Part shown: in pieces, positions 40,955 through 52,660 of the stretch
Layout: every line of letters begins with the position of its first letter
Numbering within the stretch: the first letter of the stretch is position 1
From: Phyto melanocephala
Lineage: Eukaryota > Arthropoda > Insecta > Diptera > Rhinophoridae
Direction of reading: 5' to 3'
DNA: 64,000 nucleotides
NCBI GenBank assembly: GCA_941918925.1
Contig: OW799236.1
Coordinates: forward strand, 78,060,713-78,124,712
Notes under the pieces: model-generated
Databases searched by the model: none
Seen by the model: only the letters and a program-made list of their open reading frames with translations
Told to the model about the DNA's origin: nothing
Made by a program: the position numbers and the translations under genes

Positions 40955-43607
40955 CTTTCAACAACTTTCGAGGTCTGGACTTAAATTCAAAACGTTCATC
41001 GTTCGTGCCGTGTAACTGGGGCCGAGCACGTCGTTCATTTACGTATGTTACTTTGGCGGATGACTGACCAGCAACTAATTTATCGGAAGTTGTGATAGTC
41101 CGCTCTATAGAACATGATGCAGAATTGCGGCTATGTGTGGTTTCGCCACTAGAAATACTCTTAATCTGCAAAGGAAAATATACATATAAAATTATTGTAA
41201 ATGTAAAAAAAGTGTGTGATGGTACAATAATTCAAAAATATATACAGAAAATGTATAAAACAATATTAGGTTCATTCGAGTACTTTTACTGCACTTTGTA
41301 GTAAATGAGTAATTATTTAGTATATTGAAAATTTTACTCTCAAAAAGAGAATTTGTCCAAAAAAGTACTCGAACAGACATTTGTAAAAATTCGTAAGATT
41401 AAAGCAACAGCTGATGGCAAATAAATAAAGTTTAATGGGAACTATGTACATACATACATTTGTGCAAATATGTATTTAAGTATGTATACCTGCGCCAGAT
41501 TCAAGCAGTTCCATTCTTTCGTCTGTAGACATTGTTAACTAACTTTATTTCACAAACAATTTAAATTTAATAATATTTTGCACTTTTGTTTGGATTTTCT
41601 TTTTTTTCAATATTTTTTTTCACAAATTGTATACTTTTTGTTTGTTTACCTTTTGAATCATGTTTTTTGGTTTTGTTAAATCTTACTGCAAGAAATTTCT
41701 GTTGTAAAAATTTGCAAATACTCAGTCAAGAACTGTCACTTTTCGCTCTCTGTTTGTGCTCTTATTTACTACAAATTTGTGTAAACGAACGCAATTTCGT
41801 AAAATGCAGTAAAAATTTGTACAAGTTCGTACAAATTTGTGAGTTCTCGAACGAACCTATTATACATACATACATATGTATGTATGCATATAAGGCATAT
41901 TTATTCATCAGGTAATTGCAGTTCGGAGAGAATTTTTTGTTTACATTTTTTATATATGAAGTTTGGCATTTGAAATAAATTAGAAAAGAGAGAAAATTAT
42001 TTTTTATTTATGCATTTTGACAGCTGAAACTTAAAATAAGTGTTGAAAAAAATAATCAGCTGGCGAATCAAGAGTACCTGATGAATAAATATGCCTTGGT
42101 ATGCATATACAAATTAAAAAAAATCTATAAAAAATTAATATAAAGAAAATTAATTTGTACGTGCTTTTCTTTGTCATATTAGTTTTCTTGTATTGTGAAA
42201 AAAAAATTTGTTTGCAAAACGACAAATATTGCGTCGATAAACTGAATAATGTTGTCTATCAATTCTTCCTAAATTTCTTTTATTATTTACACACCGTTGG
42301 TCACAAGTAGAAAGTCCCTTTGCAGGAGAAGTTAAAACGTAACAGAAAACTGTATTATCATAAAAAAAATTTTGTAAAATTGCTTGTAAAACTGTTATTT
42401 TTGATATTATTGCTTTAAAATTTAGTGTCGAGGTGTATTTTTAAGAAATGTATTGGAATCACTGAAAACTCAATTTCGTAAAAATAAAAATAAAACAGTT
42501 TAAAATTTACAAAACGTTACTTTATGCTTTTATGTTTTGTATGCTTCTCAAAATTTCAAGTTTATAGCCATTAAAATTATATCATCTCAATTTATACGAC
42601 ATGATAGCATTCTTTGTGAATTTCATAATAGTGGGTTAATTTTATTATTTTTTTTTTTTTTAATTATATATTTATATTTTATTTAAACTTTTCTATATAT
42701 TAAATTTTTGAATACTTGAATGTAGTAGTATACCGATAAAGAGTGCTGATGAAGAAATCGTAGCTGATTTCGAAAATGCATTCCACTCGGCTAATATCGG
42801 ATATAATTTTAGAAAGAATATTCCTAAAAATGGTTGCAATTTAATTTAATTTAATTTAAATTATAAAATTGAAAATTTAATTTTTTTTTTGAGTTTGAAT
42901 TTTACATATCCAATTTATATAGCTTCTGAAATTAACTACTTTAGCGTAATATAAATTTTTTATTCATAAATATATGTATATTTAAAAGCTTTTAAAACAT
43001 ACAAATATTGTTCATATAGGTACGTTTAGAAATGTAGTGAAAAATTACATATCTGTATGAAAACTTTAGATATCTATAACTTGAAAACTAAGCGTTTCAA
43101 GACTTTTACCATTTAAAACTTTCTTTTTATTTTAAAAATTTCTTATGTAGGTATGTATTTTCTTCAATTTGGAGGTGGCTGGTAACTATATTTGTTACAT
43201 CACTACTAAACTAACAAAAATAAAATGCAAAACTTCTTTCAGTATTTTTAAACAAGGTTTTTCGAAGATAGCCGGGGGTGTTCTTAAATAAATTATGTAT
43301 TATTTTAAATTCGATTTGTGTTGTGTAGTTACAAACAGTAGATCAATCTTTTAATACTATCTTTAACTACAATAGTTTAATAATAAAAAGTGGGATAAAT
43401 ATGTAGTTAATAAAACCTCACTAACAGAGATAAGGCATATACAAAGTTCATTGAAAACAACTTTGTTAATACACTTACATTAATTTTGGGCACGGCCATG
43501 GGTGAGGCAGGAGTTGGTGCTGATTTGGGGGCGCTATTTGTGGCATCTTCTTCTGTTTCTATATCAACCAGTTTCTGTCGTTCAACTACTTCATCGTTAG
43601 GCTCCAT
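40955..43607 (-). CDS. Unidentified gene, two 5' coding exons (3' part not found)
   Basis: Exon A runs 43607-43479, begins with ATG in a good context (gaaatATGG), and ends at donor AAT|GTAAGT in phase 0. It encodes 43 residues, acidic then Pro/Ala-rich (starts MEPNDEVVERQKLVDIETEE). Exon B runs 41165-40955, after acceptor ttttcctttgcag, and is open in the matching phase 0. It encodes 70 residues with Ser/Thr-rich then strongly basic composition (ends RFEFKSRPRKLLK) and leaves at donor AAAG|GTATCA in phase 1. Composition is far less AT-biased than the flanks, and reading past the exon B donor gives non-coding-looking sequence, which supports both boundaries. I do not recognise the family. No certain next exon is visible. 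The only clear downstream phase-1 acceptor on this strand is exon 2 of the CCDC28 gene at 30320, so these could be alternative 5' exons of that gene. A separate gene with further exons outside the window is equally possible. Confidence 0.5.
41266..41861. repeat. Fold-back structure related to MITE M
   Basis: The left arm taggttcattcgag with tttactgcactttgtagtaa and the right arm in reverse (taggttcgttcgag, then tttactgcattttacgaaa and ttgtagtaaataag) are inverted. The centre (about 41400-41700) is unrelated DNA that includes the putative 14-codon exon at 41490-41532. Confidence 0.5.
41490..41532 (-). other. Possible alternative first coding exon
   Basis: An ATG at 41532 opens 14 codons (MSTDERMELLESGA) and runs into a donor GCAG|GTATAC in phase 1. 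The peptide is highly charged and unlike the surrounding AT-rich translation. Joined to exon B at 41165 it would stop at once (GAT TAA), so it could only splice to a phase-1 acceptor further downstream. It sits between two inverted arms of a fold-back repeat (41266-41861), which lowers confidence. Confidence 0.22.
41892..42097. mobile_element. MITE C, intact copy (206 bp)
   Basis: Perfect terminal inverted repeats of 23 bp begin aaggcatatttattcatcag and end in the complementary sequence. The interior includes tctccgaactgcaatt (reverse) and cagctgattatttttttc (reverse). This copy serves as reference for the fragments at 23345, 31720/33913 and 55355. Confidence 0.9.
42098..43400. other. Intron-like AT-rich region between exons A and B, mostly featureless
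   Basis: It lies between the two exons of the unidentified minus-strand gene. It holds repeat N copy 2 at 42733-42810 and a TTTAA-rich simple tract at about 42838-42890. Nothing else is recognised. Confidence 0.4.
42733..42810 (+). repeat. Short dispersed repeat N, copy 2
   Basis: Matches the block at 39985-40061 (gctgatgaagaaatcgtagc, ttcgaaaatgcattccactc). Confidence 0.7.
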
Positions 43608-44259
43608 ATTTCAACAATTTTTGGCAACAAACGAAATTAGTTTTTTATTATTATGGAATTTTAACAAATTTTGTTACGGGTGCAAGTACTCTTCACAATT
43701 TTTCTTTTAAAACAACGTCTTTATTGATATTTTTAACTTTGGTTAGGCGAATTTTAAAAGTCTTATCATTTTGCAAATTTTTTTTTTTATGATATAAATG
43801 ATTGTGGTAATAATATTTATTTGTAAAAAAAACTAAAAGTTTATCAACAAACAAAAGAATATATCAAGAGGAAAGTTATGTTGTTAAGTATTCACAATAG
43901 AAAAATTTATGAAGTAATTCACATTTTAAAACAAAGTAATGCCAAATTTATTACTAAAAACTAACCCCAATATTCATTATATTCTTTATGAGTTTATAAG
44001 ACTAGTTTTGTATAAATAAATGTTAAATAAAGGAAATTGAATTTGCATATCGTTTATCGCGTAATATTTCTTGTTTTTTCAGCAAAGTTTATTAACTTGA
44101 TATTTTTTTGGTACTTTTAAAACCTTATCCACCCTCGCAAATTCAAAGTGGATTTTTAAACCATACAAAATGATGTAATGCCAAGTTTTAGAATAAAGTC
44201 AAAGTTTATTTTAACTAAACAAAAACACACATGCATACTCAAACATGTTTGGTTTTAAG

Positions 44260-44265
44260 TTTATT
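44260..44265 (-). terminator. Poly(A) signal of the COX7A-like gene
   Basis: TTTATT on the plus strand, that is AATAAA on the minus strand, lies 46 nt beyond the stop codon at 44312. The spacing is typical of a compact housekeeping or testis transcript. Confidence 0.45.
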
Positions 44266-44311
44266 GTTTCTACAGACAACATTATGAATATTACAATAAA
44301 ACAAATTTCTT

Positions 44312-44578
44312 TTAATTCTTTTTAAAACTCATTGTATAAGCCATTTCAAAAATACTTATCAAACCAACACCACATAGCCCTACGGTTAAGCCAAACAAGA
44401 CCTTATCAGCTGGGCCACCTTTTAGGAAAACAGGCAAATTATTTTTGGCCTAAAATTAATAATATAAAAATATTGGTAACAAAAGAAAATAAATTAAAAA
44501 AGTATATATTTGACTTATTACTACTTAATTCACCTGAAATAATTTCATATTTTTCGCTAATGCTTCGGGTAAAGCCAT
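44312..44578 (-). CDS. COX7A: COX7A-type cytochrome c oxidase subunit (COX7A-like), two small coding exons
   Basis: Coding exon 1 is 44578-44534 (15 codons, MALPEALAKNMKLFQ) and coding exon 2 is 44449-44312 (45 codons plus TAA). The 84-nt intron 44450-44533 has donor CAG|GTGAAT and acceptor ...attaattttag. The 60-residue product shows the family signature: KLFQ, then LPVFLKGGPADKVLFGLT, then one hydrophobic segment of about 20 residues (GLTVGLCGVGLISIFEMAY) and a basic end FKKN. Vertebrate COX7A mature chains have the same KLFQ-x4-6-(L/I)PxxLKGGxAD core and a single membrane helix in complex IV of the inner mitochondrial membrane. An in-frame TGA precedes the ATG, so no long presequence is encoded. 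A non-coding 5' exon may end at 44807 (donor AC|GTAAGC) and join at 44633 (acceptor ttattgtag). A poly(A) hexamer lies at 44265-44260. Drosophila has a ubiquitous COX7A and a COX7A-like paralogue; which this is cannot be decided here. Confidence 0.8.
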
Positions 44579-44806
44579 TTTATCTTCTTTTAATCAACAA
44601 CGATAATGTTTCTTTATATGATTATGCAATTTTCTACAATAAAAATAATAACAGTATTTTGTGTTATAATTTGAAATTGTAAAAAGTTTAAAATTAAATA
44701 AAAAACAAAAAAAATTAAACGAATTAGAAAATCGTTGATTTCAAAATTTTTCAAACTTTTTAAAAGAAAAAATTATTAAAATTTGTTCTTATTAAATTTC
44801 GCTTAC

Positions 44807-44920
44807 GTCTTGTTGTTGCAATTATCTTTGCAGTACAATAATTGTCTTTGGCTTTAGTATTGCAAACAGCTGAATTTTTAATTGTCAACTTTTAAAAATA
44901 GATTTGAAAACTGCATTGCA
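44807..44920 (-). promoter_or_regulatory. Possible non-coding first exon and promoter area of the COX7A-like gene
   Basis: On the minus strand a donor AGAC|GTAAGC ends an exon at 44807, and the first acceptor towards the start codon (ttattgtag, exon from 44633) is well placed for a 5' UTR intron of about 170 nt. The start site is not defined. Confidence 0.3.
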
Positions 44921-45420
44921 CTTAGTTGTATTTTAAAATGCAAAATCAGACAGAACCTAAAAGCAAAGCACTTTAAACTTTTAAATTTGTTAAATAACAA
45001 AATAAAGAAAATTTAAAAAAATCTTTAGAGAATTTATGAAATTGTCTGTAGTCAACTAATTTCTGCAAATATGTACATAGATACTTTATTAACATGTTTT
45101 TTAATAAAGTAAAATAATTACCGATTATTTTATTTTAATCTAAAATATTATCGGAGCAATTTTAGTAATAGTATTCTTTGATTTCAAAGTGTGACCAATA
45201 TGTTACATTTATACGAAGGCGTTAAGCTGGTATTATAGTTTATTAATTTCAGATAAAAGAACATGTCCTTTTTTAACTATTTGGCGACCAGAGGCAAAAA
45301 TATGGAAAGGGTCCGCCATCTAACGTTTTTTTTTCCAACTAGTGCTTATTTCGTGAATGATAACACTTAGCTCATATCTGATTTGACAGATAATTAGTTT
45401 TATCCTTCCGCTGAACGAAT

Positions 45421-45830
45421 ATGGTTGTGTGTACGCTTGAACAACGCTGGGAAATATTGCGACATTACTTTGGTTGAATTTGCCAAAAAAAATCATCTTT
45501 TCAGATGAAACTCATTTTGATCTTGGCGGGTATGTCAACAAGCAAAATTGTCGCATTTGGGGAACAGAAAACCCGCACGCATACATTGAAAAGCCGATAC
45601 ACCCAAAACGAGTCACTGTTTGGTGCGGATTTTGGTCCAGAGGCATAATCCTTGCTCTTTTCCTTCGAAAATGAGCAAGGAGTGGCCGTAGTCAATGGCG
45701 ATCGTTATCGAGCCATGTCGAACGAATTTTTGTTCACAAAAATTGAAGAGGAGGATATTGGCAACATTTGGTTTCAACAGGACGGCGCTACGTGTCACAA
45801 TTTCAACACATTTCACACAAATATACCTCG
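45421..45830 (+). pseudogene. Mariner-type transposase relic, N-terminus fused to catalytic region
   Basis: ATG at 45421 opens MVVCTLEQRWEILRHYFG and then stops; within 10 bases a second frame carries KKIIFSDETHFDLGGYVNKQ. This places the first helix next to the first catalytic Asp (FSDE), so about 100 codons have been lost. The second catalytic Asp is in WFQQDGATCH at about 45770-45800. The C-terminal part is missing, and repeat B sequence follows from about 45835. Confidence 0.75.
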
Positions 45831-45834
45831 ACAC

Positions 45835-46530
45835 AAAAATTTATTAAGTAAAAAAAAGTTTCCCAAAAAATTACTAAAATACGTATATTACGAAAGAAGT
45901 TATAGATTAAAATGTACGAAAATTTACCTCACAGAGTGTATTTTTTAGTCTGTTTAAAATTTAGGTCATAAAACCGACAAAATTAATTGTACAATGCTGA
46001 AGATTTGCAAATATAGCTTCTTCGTCAATATTATTGGAGTAACGGAAATGAAGGTACTATGACAAGCCTATTTTAATGCCTACCACTAAGATTTACTACT
46101 ATCAAAATATAAAAGCTTATAAAACAACAAACAAACAATATATATATTTACGAAGCCTTAATGTCGTCAGTGTGGTTTTCTGGCTAATATAATCTCAAAC
46201 GATAAGAGTAATATGACACGCCCACTTTATCGCCTTCCTACCTACTAAGGCTTTTGGTAAGATTCAAGTGCAATACCCACACAAAATTTATATTAATTTT
46301 CAATTACCGAGAAATCTAGAAAAAGACCTCGATACAAAAATTTAATAACAATCTTGCAATAAATTTTACGAAAGGAGTTACATTATGATAATACAGTTTA
46401 TTAAAATATATGAAATATTTCTTATATGGCTGCCCAAACCATTAGTTGCCAAAAGAAAAAAGTTGATTTGAAACACGCCTTCCCACCCATCCCGGATTTC
46501 ATGCTTGCATGGGTTATTCTTTCCAATAAA
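45835..46530 (+). repeat. Repeat family B fragment
   Basis: Shares ataaaaccgacaaaatta, atgacacgcccacttta and ttcctacctactaaggc-type segments with the interior of the B copy at 31.9-32.8 kb. The head and tail are missing. Confidence 0.5.
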
Positions 46531-46689
46531 TTTACTTAAATAATAAAACAATTATTAAAATATTTATACAATTTTAAATAAGTTTAAAATTAATTTTATT
46601 TAAAATTTTTCATACAATTTTTTTTATGAATATAAGCTTTCAACTTTGTATTTACTTGAAAATCAACAAAGAAATACCAGCTGTTCGTT

Positions 46690-46815
46690 CGGTTATTCAA
46701 AAGTATTGACTATTTTTTACTAAAATTTACTAGATTGCGTTCGCTTACACAAATTTCCATATAAAACGTAAACAATCCAGTAAAAAAAGGAAAAAACTTT
46801 TAGTAAACGAACACA
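46690..46815 (+). mobile_element. MITE M copy
   Basis: Contains aaaagtattgactatttttt, gattgcgttcgcttacacaa and atttccatataaaacgtaaa, colinear with the copy in the mtgo intron at 10846-10956. Confidence 0.65.
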
Positions 46816-46979
46816 CCCATAAATGAAGCGGCAGCAATGTAGAAAAAGCAAAAAAAAGAACAAAAGGTATAGCGAAGTTCAAACAGATTGGATAAAGTTA
46901 CTGGATTCTCATTGTTGAAAATATATTATTTTCTAACATTAACTGCTTATTCATAAACTTATTAATAACCCAAAAAGGA

Positions 46980-48140
46980 TCTACTACTACCCTCCACAAT
47001 GTGTAGTCATACAATAACAATAGTTTATATCATCATTCATCTCATATGAAATACGTACATACATATAAAAAACATACATACATATATAAAAACATCCCAT
47101 TGTAAAATTATAAATTTACGTATGTATGTTTAAGAAATATTAAAAAAAATATTAAAAACAAATTAAAAAAATAAAAAGATATAAAAAAAATATTAAAAAA
47201 AAAATAATAATAATATGTAAAATAAAAATACATATATAAAAAAATTAAAAATATTACAAACTAGCCAATACCCGGTGTGCTTCGCCACCCCAAATTTTAG
47301 TATTTAATTCATATGGCAGGTGCAACGCCCACTATTGTTAATGCACCCATTTTTTCCATAAATGTTTATTTGAATATCAAAGTTGCTCTTGCAAAATTTT
47401 ACTACTCTAATCGATATCGTTTTCCAAATATACGAAATTTAGTATTTAATTCATGTGGCCACGCCTACTATTGCAAGTACGCCCATTTTTTACCCAAATG
47501 TTCGCGTAGATGTCAAAGTACCGTACTTAATTTAAAGATATATAATATTTAATACTTATTCTTTAATAGGGCGTGGCACCCCGCCCACTTACAATTTCAA
47601 ACCAAAGTATAGCCTATAGTTCCTTCCAGACATACAGAAAGATTCTGTGAAAATTTCAAGGAAATCGGTCTTATAAACATACAAACACACATTGATTTTT
47701 ATATATATTAAAAATATAAATAATATATAAAAAAAACTAAAAATAAATAAAACCAATTTTTTTCGCTCAGCTGGAATTTGATGCCACGTTTACTCTAACC
47801 AGTATACCACGTTTGTATGTATGTATGTATGTTGTTGTTGTGAAAAAAACGAGGTGATCGTGGTTTTTTCCTCATATCTCAGTTGTTTATGTTTTGATTT
47901 TTCTGTTTTTCAGTACCAATCTACTCCCGAGTATTTACAATATTTTAATACTTTACGCGGGTCCAGGCGATGTTGGGGGGCTTCAGTTGATTTCAACATA
48001 CACAAGGACAGACTGACGACTCCCCTATTCACAAGCTTTCAGAAAATATATACCTTATCGGGTCGGAAATGAAAATTGTAAAAATTTCACACGTTATGAC
48101 AAACCGATATATACCCTTTTTCACTGTGTAAAGGGTATAA
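46980..48140 (+). repeat. Repeat family A, copy A2, with a Helitron-like insertion
   Basis: The head is decayed (ctccacaatgtgtagtcata, ctcatatgaaatacgtac). The A/T tract is split by an insertion at about 47265-47705, followed by tcagctggaatttgatgcca, ctctaaccagtataccacg and the tail ttcactgtgtaaagggtata. Confidence 0.8.
47265..47705 (+). mobile_element. Helitron-like element inserted in repeat A2
   Basis: It starts actagccaatacccggtgtg, contains gggcgtggcaccccgcccac and aaatttcaaggaaatcggtc, and ends near acacattgatttttatatat. Family A sequence resumes on both sides, so it is an insertion. No Rep/helicase coding is present. Confidence 0.55.
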
Positions 48141-48560
48141 CAACCAATTTTTTGTAGCCCATTTTTATTAAAAAAGTTTTAGTTAAACAATACTGAAAGA
48201 CCAAAATAGCACAGTATAAATCTACTAACTCGACTACAACTAGTTTTCTACTAGAAAGAAATAATGCCTATGTATGTTCCAAATTTCGAAAAAAAATAAC
48301 TCTTCATTAAATATACTTTTTGCATTGAACTATTAAGGAGGATTAAGATTTTCAAAATAATAATACGTTATACATCTTTTTTTACATTAAACAAAATAAA
48401 GCATTTATGTACATACATATTAGTAGAATTAAGCTTTATATCTTAAACAAAGAGAATATTTAGAATAAAAAAAAATTGTATCTGCACAATAAAAAAAAAT
48501 GAAAACAAAAACAACATAGTATTAAGAAACGCCCTTCAACAAAATACATACATATATATA

Positions 48561-49505
48561 AAGGGTATTTTTTTCAGAGAGAATACTTTCTGTATTTTTC
48601 GTTTATTTTTAATAATAATTTATTTTTAAAAAGTAACTAAAAATTGCTATATTTAAGTAAACTAACCATTTAATTAAAAATCGTTAGATTCAAGTATAAA
48701 ACTAAGTGGTATCGTTTCAAGCTGGATATGTCAATCTATGCTAAAATTTTTAAGTTTTCTTAACAGATTGCGCATTTTATCGATCATAGAAAAAACTTAA
48801 ACGTTTTGAGATTTTTCTCAATATGGCTGAATTCTTTGCTCTTACTAAAATTTTCTATTATAACAAAATTTAAAAAAATACAGAAAAAAGTGAAATATAC
48901 TTATAAAGTCATAATTACAACAAATCTTTTAAATTAATATTAAGAAAAGTTTAATTTTTTTAAATAAAAGATTTAATGGAGAAATGTTTTGCATTACAAA
49001 TACTCATATTTGAATTCAAAACTTTTATATTTTTATAAATACAAGCGAGCGAGGGAGCAAGCAAAAAATTAACCGATTATAAGTTTAAAAAAATATTACA
49101 AGAAAAATCATTAAAAAAATCATCGCATTTATAAATGAAAAGAGATTTTGGTAGATTCTTTAAAAGATAATTAAAAAATAATTAAATTTTGTTATTGAAT
49201 CTGAATTTTAGTTTTTTTTCTGTGTAATGCACTCAAGCAAACTTTTCGTTAAGTTTCAGTCAAATATCATTTTCTTAGACCAAAAGCGAAACTGGTTTAA
49301 AATTCCGAAAAAAAGCTGTTTGTGTATTGTTTACATACAAATTTGTTAGTAGTGCAAAATGAAATGTAGGCGAGCAAGCCACAGCGCCATCTTCAACTTT
49401 AACGCCGTAAATTATCTGTTAAATAAGATTTTTATCTTGAATAATAATAATAAATTTTTCTGTTTTGTTTTAATCGAATATAGTGCGTTAAAAAAATACC
49501 CTTTT
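48561..49505. mobile_element. Possible non-autonomous element with aagggtattttttt ends
   Basis: The left end aagggtatttttttcagaga and the right end in reverse (aaagggtatttttttaacgc) are inverted, with TA at the left boundary and near the right one. The roughly 945-bp interior is AT-rich with no coding frame. Confidence 0.45.
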
Positions 49506-52500
49506 TTAACAAGAGATACAGGTGAGTTTTACTAACCACAGCAGTGTTGCCGGAAATACGGTTCAGTTATACACAATTTAAGCTCATAATCATACAAAAA
49601 TTTACAAAATACACACATATACGAAACAAACTAACACGAAGCTATATAATAACATAAAATATAAAACATACATTGATTCTATTTTGTTAGTATATTATTA
49701 TTTAATTAATTGTTTTTTCCTTGGGTAGTTTCAATTTGATAGAATAGCTTCCCACAAGAAAACTAAATAAGGAAAAATATGAAGATGACGTGTTAAAGTA
49801 TATAAGAATTAAAAAAAAAAATTATAATACCTGATTGATAAATTATGTTTAAAAATATCAATAAATATATAAATAAAAATACCACAAACAGTTTCCCTGA
49901 TGTTTAACAATATATATTTTTGGGAAGTCGGCAACACTAAATAACCATATTTATTGTGAGCTTTTAAATATGTATTGAACTTTTGTTTATAACACTTGGT
50001 ACTTGCTAACGCACTTTGTGCGCCTAGTATGGATTACAATAATTCTACACCGAGTGGTTTTTTAAGAAAAAAAACCTTCCATGAGTGAAATGCGGACTTA
50101 CTCTGATGACGGCGGCTGTCAGTAGTTGCTAGCATTTTAAATTTTTTTGTGAGTAGGTGCTTTGCTTCTTTAGTATTCGTTAATTCATTTATACAGAAAA
50201 AAATCAAACTAATTTTAAATAATTTTTATTCATTTTAAGAGTTAGAAAGAAATTTTTCATTTTAATAAATTGAACAGTTTCAAGTTCTTTTTTAAATTTT
50301 TGCTTTAATTTTATTACTACATTCATATCTATCTACACAGTTAATAATTAATTGACTATCAGTTAATTTATTTATGTAATTAAATTAGCTTTTAAATTTT
50401 TATAAACAGCTGTATTATTTTAAGGGGGTGATAATTTATTTTCAAAATTTTATTATTTTTATTTTTTATTAATTCTTTATTAAGTAAGCTTTTTATTTAT
50501 TTTATTGATATTTTTATAATTGTTACAAAATATTTTGTTTAAACATACATGCAATCATAAACAGATATTTATGTACATATGTATGTATGTATGTATGTAC
50601 CCTTCAATCTTAAATTTAATTTAGCTACTAAAGCCTTTCCGATTTTTAGCTCCCAGTACCTATAACTTTCAAAAGTTTTTTCCCTTTAACAAAAAAAGCG
50701 AAAATCTCTTAAAGTTTTTAATTTCAAATAGCCGCTTTTTAAGTATATTCTAAGTTTTATGAAAGTTATTTTGTGTGATTTAAATATTGCGATACCATAT
50801 TCATTCTTTATACACTCTCATCAAGTTCATGTGGATTTCAAAATCTCTTTTCTTGTCAAGCAACTGAAAAAATGCTTTTTTCTAAAATGCTTTTTCTTAG
50901 AGGGTTCTTTCGACATACAAACGTTTTATTTTAGCTTAATTTTTTTATTATTAATCATCAAGTCTTTGATGACCAGCAAAAGATTTATAAGGCTTTTAAA
51001 GAACATGCATACATATTGTTATTTTTACTAATACTTCTACTGGTATTTTGCAAGAGTCGAAAAAAGCGTTAATTTTGCTGACACACTTTGAATGTGAATG
51101 AGTATCGTATTAGAGAAAAGTCTGTTTTGTGCTTTAAGTTAAAATTCTAAAAAGCCTATATGAGGGGACTTAGTTTAGTGCTTTTAAAAAAGTTTTTTTT
51201 ATTTTGGATTTTGTACTACTTACGGCGAAACACACGGACTTAATAATAACAAAATATTTTAAAATATTATTTAAAGAACATTTTATATAAATTCCCTTTT
51301 AACCAACAGTTTTAGACAAATTTGTATTTCAGAGAAAATCTTTTAAAATGTTGTTTCTAAAGAAATTTTTTTACGCATAAAACAATATTTTTAATTAAAA
51401 CAATTTTTAAATATTTAATACTATGTTTTAATTAATCTTGATTAATATAACAATAAGTTTTAAAATATATTGCTAGAATCTATTTTTTTATAGTAATTGA
51501 AACTGTAAATGAATCGTATAGGTATTAGTTGTATTTAAAAAAAGTCCTAATGTCATAATTGTCCAAAAACTTTAAAAGGAATAAAAAGTATTGTATTGTT
51601 TATTGTAACATTTTAAAACTTTTTAAAATTTTTAACAAAAAGTTGGCAATACGACACAGGACACCTTGTGAACGTTACAATTTTCTTCAGGCAGCCATTA
51701 AACAAGCAATTTATGGGTATATTGTAATGAAAAGTTCACCTTAAACTCGTAATTTTTGTTGTCTTGCATAGGTATATGCACATACCTACATATAAGATGA
51801 AACATACACATGTTCGATTAAAGTGTTTATTATTATCTTTATTATTTATTATCAAACATACCTGATTAATAAAAAAAAAGGTTTTTACGAAATGCTAATT
51901 ATGTACCTGGAATTTTATAAAAAATGTTTGCCCAAAACTACCTACCTAAGTATGTAGATACGAATAAAAAAAGTTTTAAAAAAAAGTTTTATAATAAATT
52001 TACTAAAGTTTTACCTGCAAGTTTTCAAGTAATAAATTAAGGCGAAAGCAACGTCTATTTTTGTAATCCATATATAACAACATACTTAGTACTTATTGTA
52101 ACAAAAACTTTTTTTAATAAAAAGCCTTTTTTGAAACACAGCTTAAATGAAACCAGCAAGTTAAAAGCCCTTTTTAAAAAAAGAACGAACAACAAACCGA
52201 ACTGAGAAAACATGTTAAACAAAAGCAACTAATTGAGAATAAGAACTTTTTAAGCAGAAAAGATTCAACATATAAGTACAAATAGTATGTATGTATGCAC
52301 ATGTGAAGGTAGGCACTTACATACGTACATACATACATACATGCTTGTACATCTACATACTTCTTTCTACACATTGAAGAGTTAAAAAATAACTTTAAAT
52401 ACCAAACAATCTTGTTTTGCAAAACTTTTTTTTTCAACAGCAAGCATGTGAAACAGAACAAAAAAACTTAAAAAAAATTCAGCGCAAAGTTCGTTTTTAT

Positions 52501-52660
52501 TATAAAAGAACGTAAAGCAAGCATATACAAATTAAATTAACTCACTCACAAAGTCCTCCATATTAAAACTTGGTAAACAATTTGGAAGCAAGCAGCCACC
52601 ATTTTCAATTAAACTTTTTATTGAAAAACAAAATGGATCGCTCACTAACTAAAACAGTTA
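49506..52660. other. AT-rich region, no gene seen
   Basis: GC-richer spots at 50030-50160 (tgatgacggcggctgtcagt) look like promoter or 5' UTR DNA but lead to no coding exon I can support. TATG/TACA runs lie at about 50576-50600 and 52310-52345. Confidence 0.4.

Noticed and set aside
44332..44682. 116-codon plus-strand frame
   Set aside because: It is the antisense of the COX7A-like exons and starts at a non-ATG codon.
50030..50160. GC-richer segment with tcagt words, possible promoter or 5' UTR
   Set aside because: No coding exon could be linked to it on either strand.
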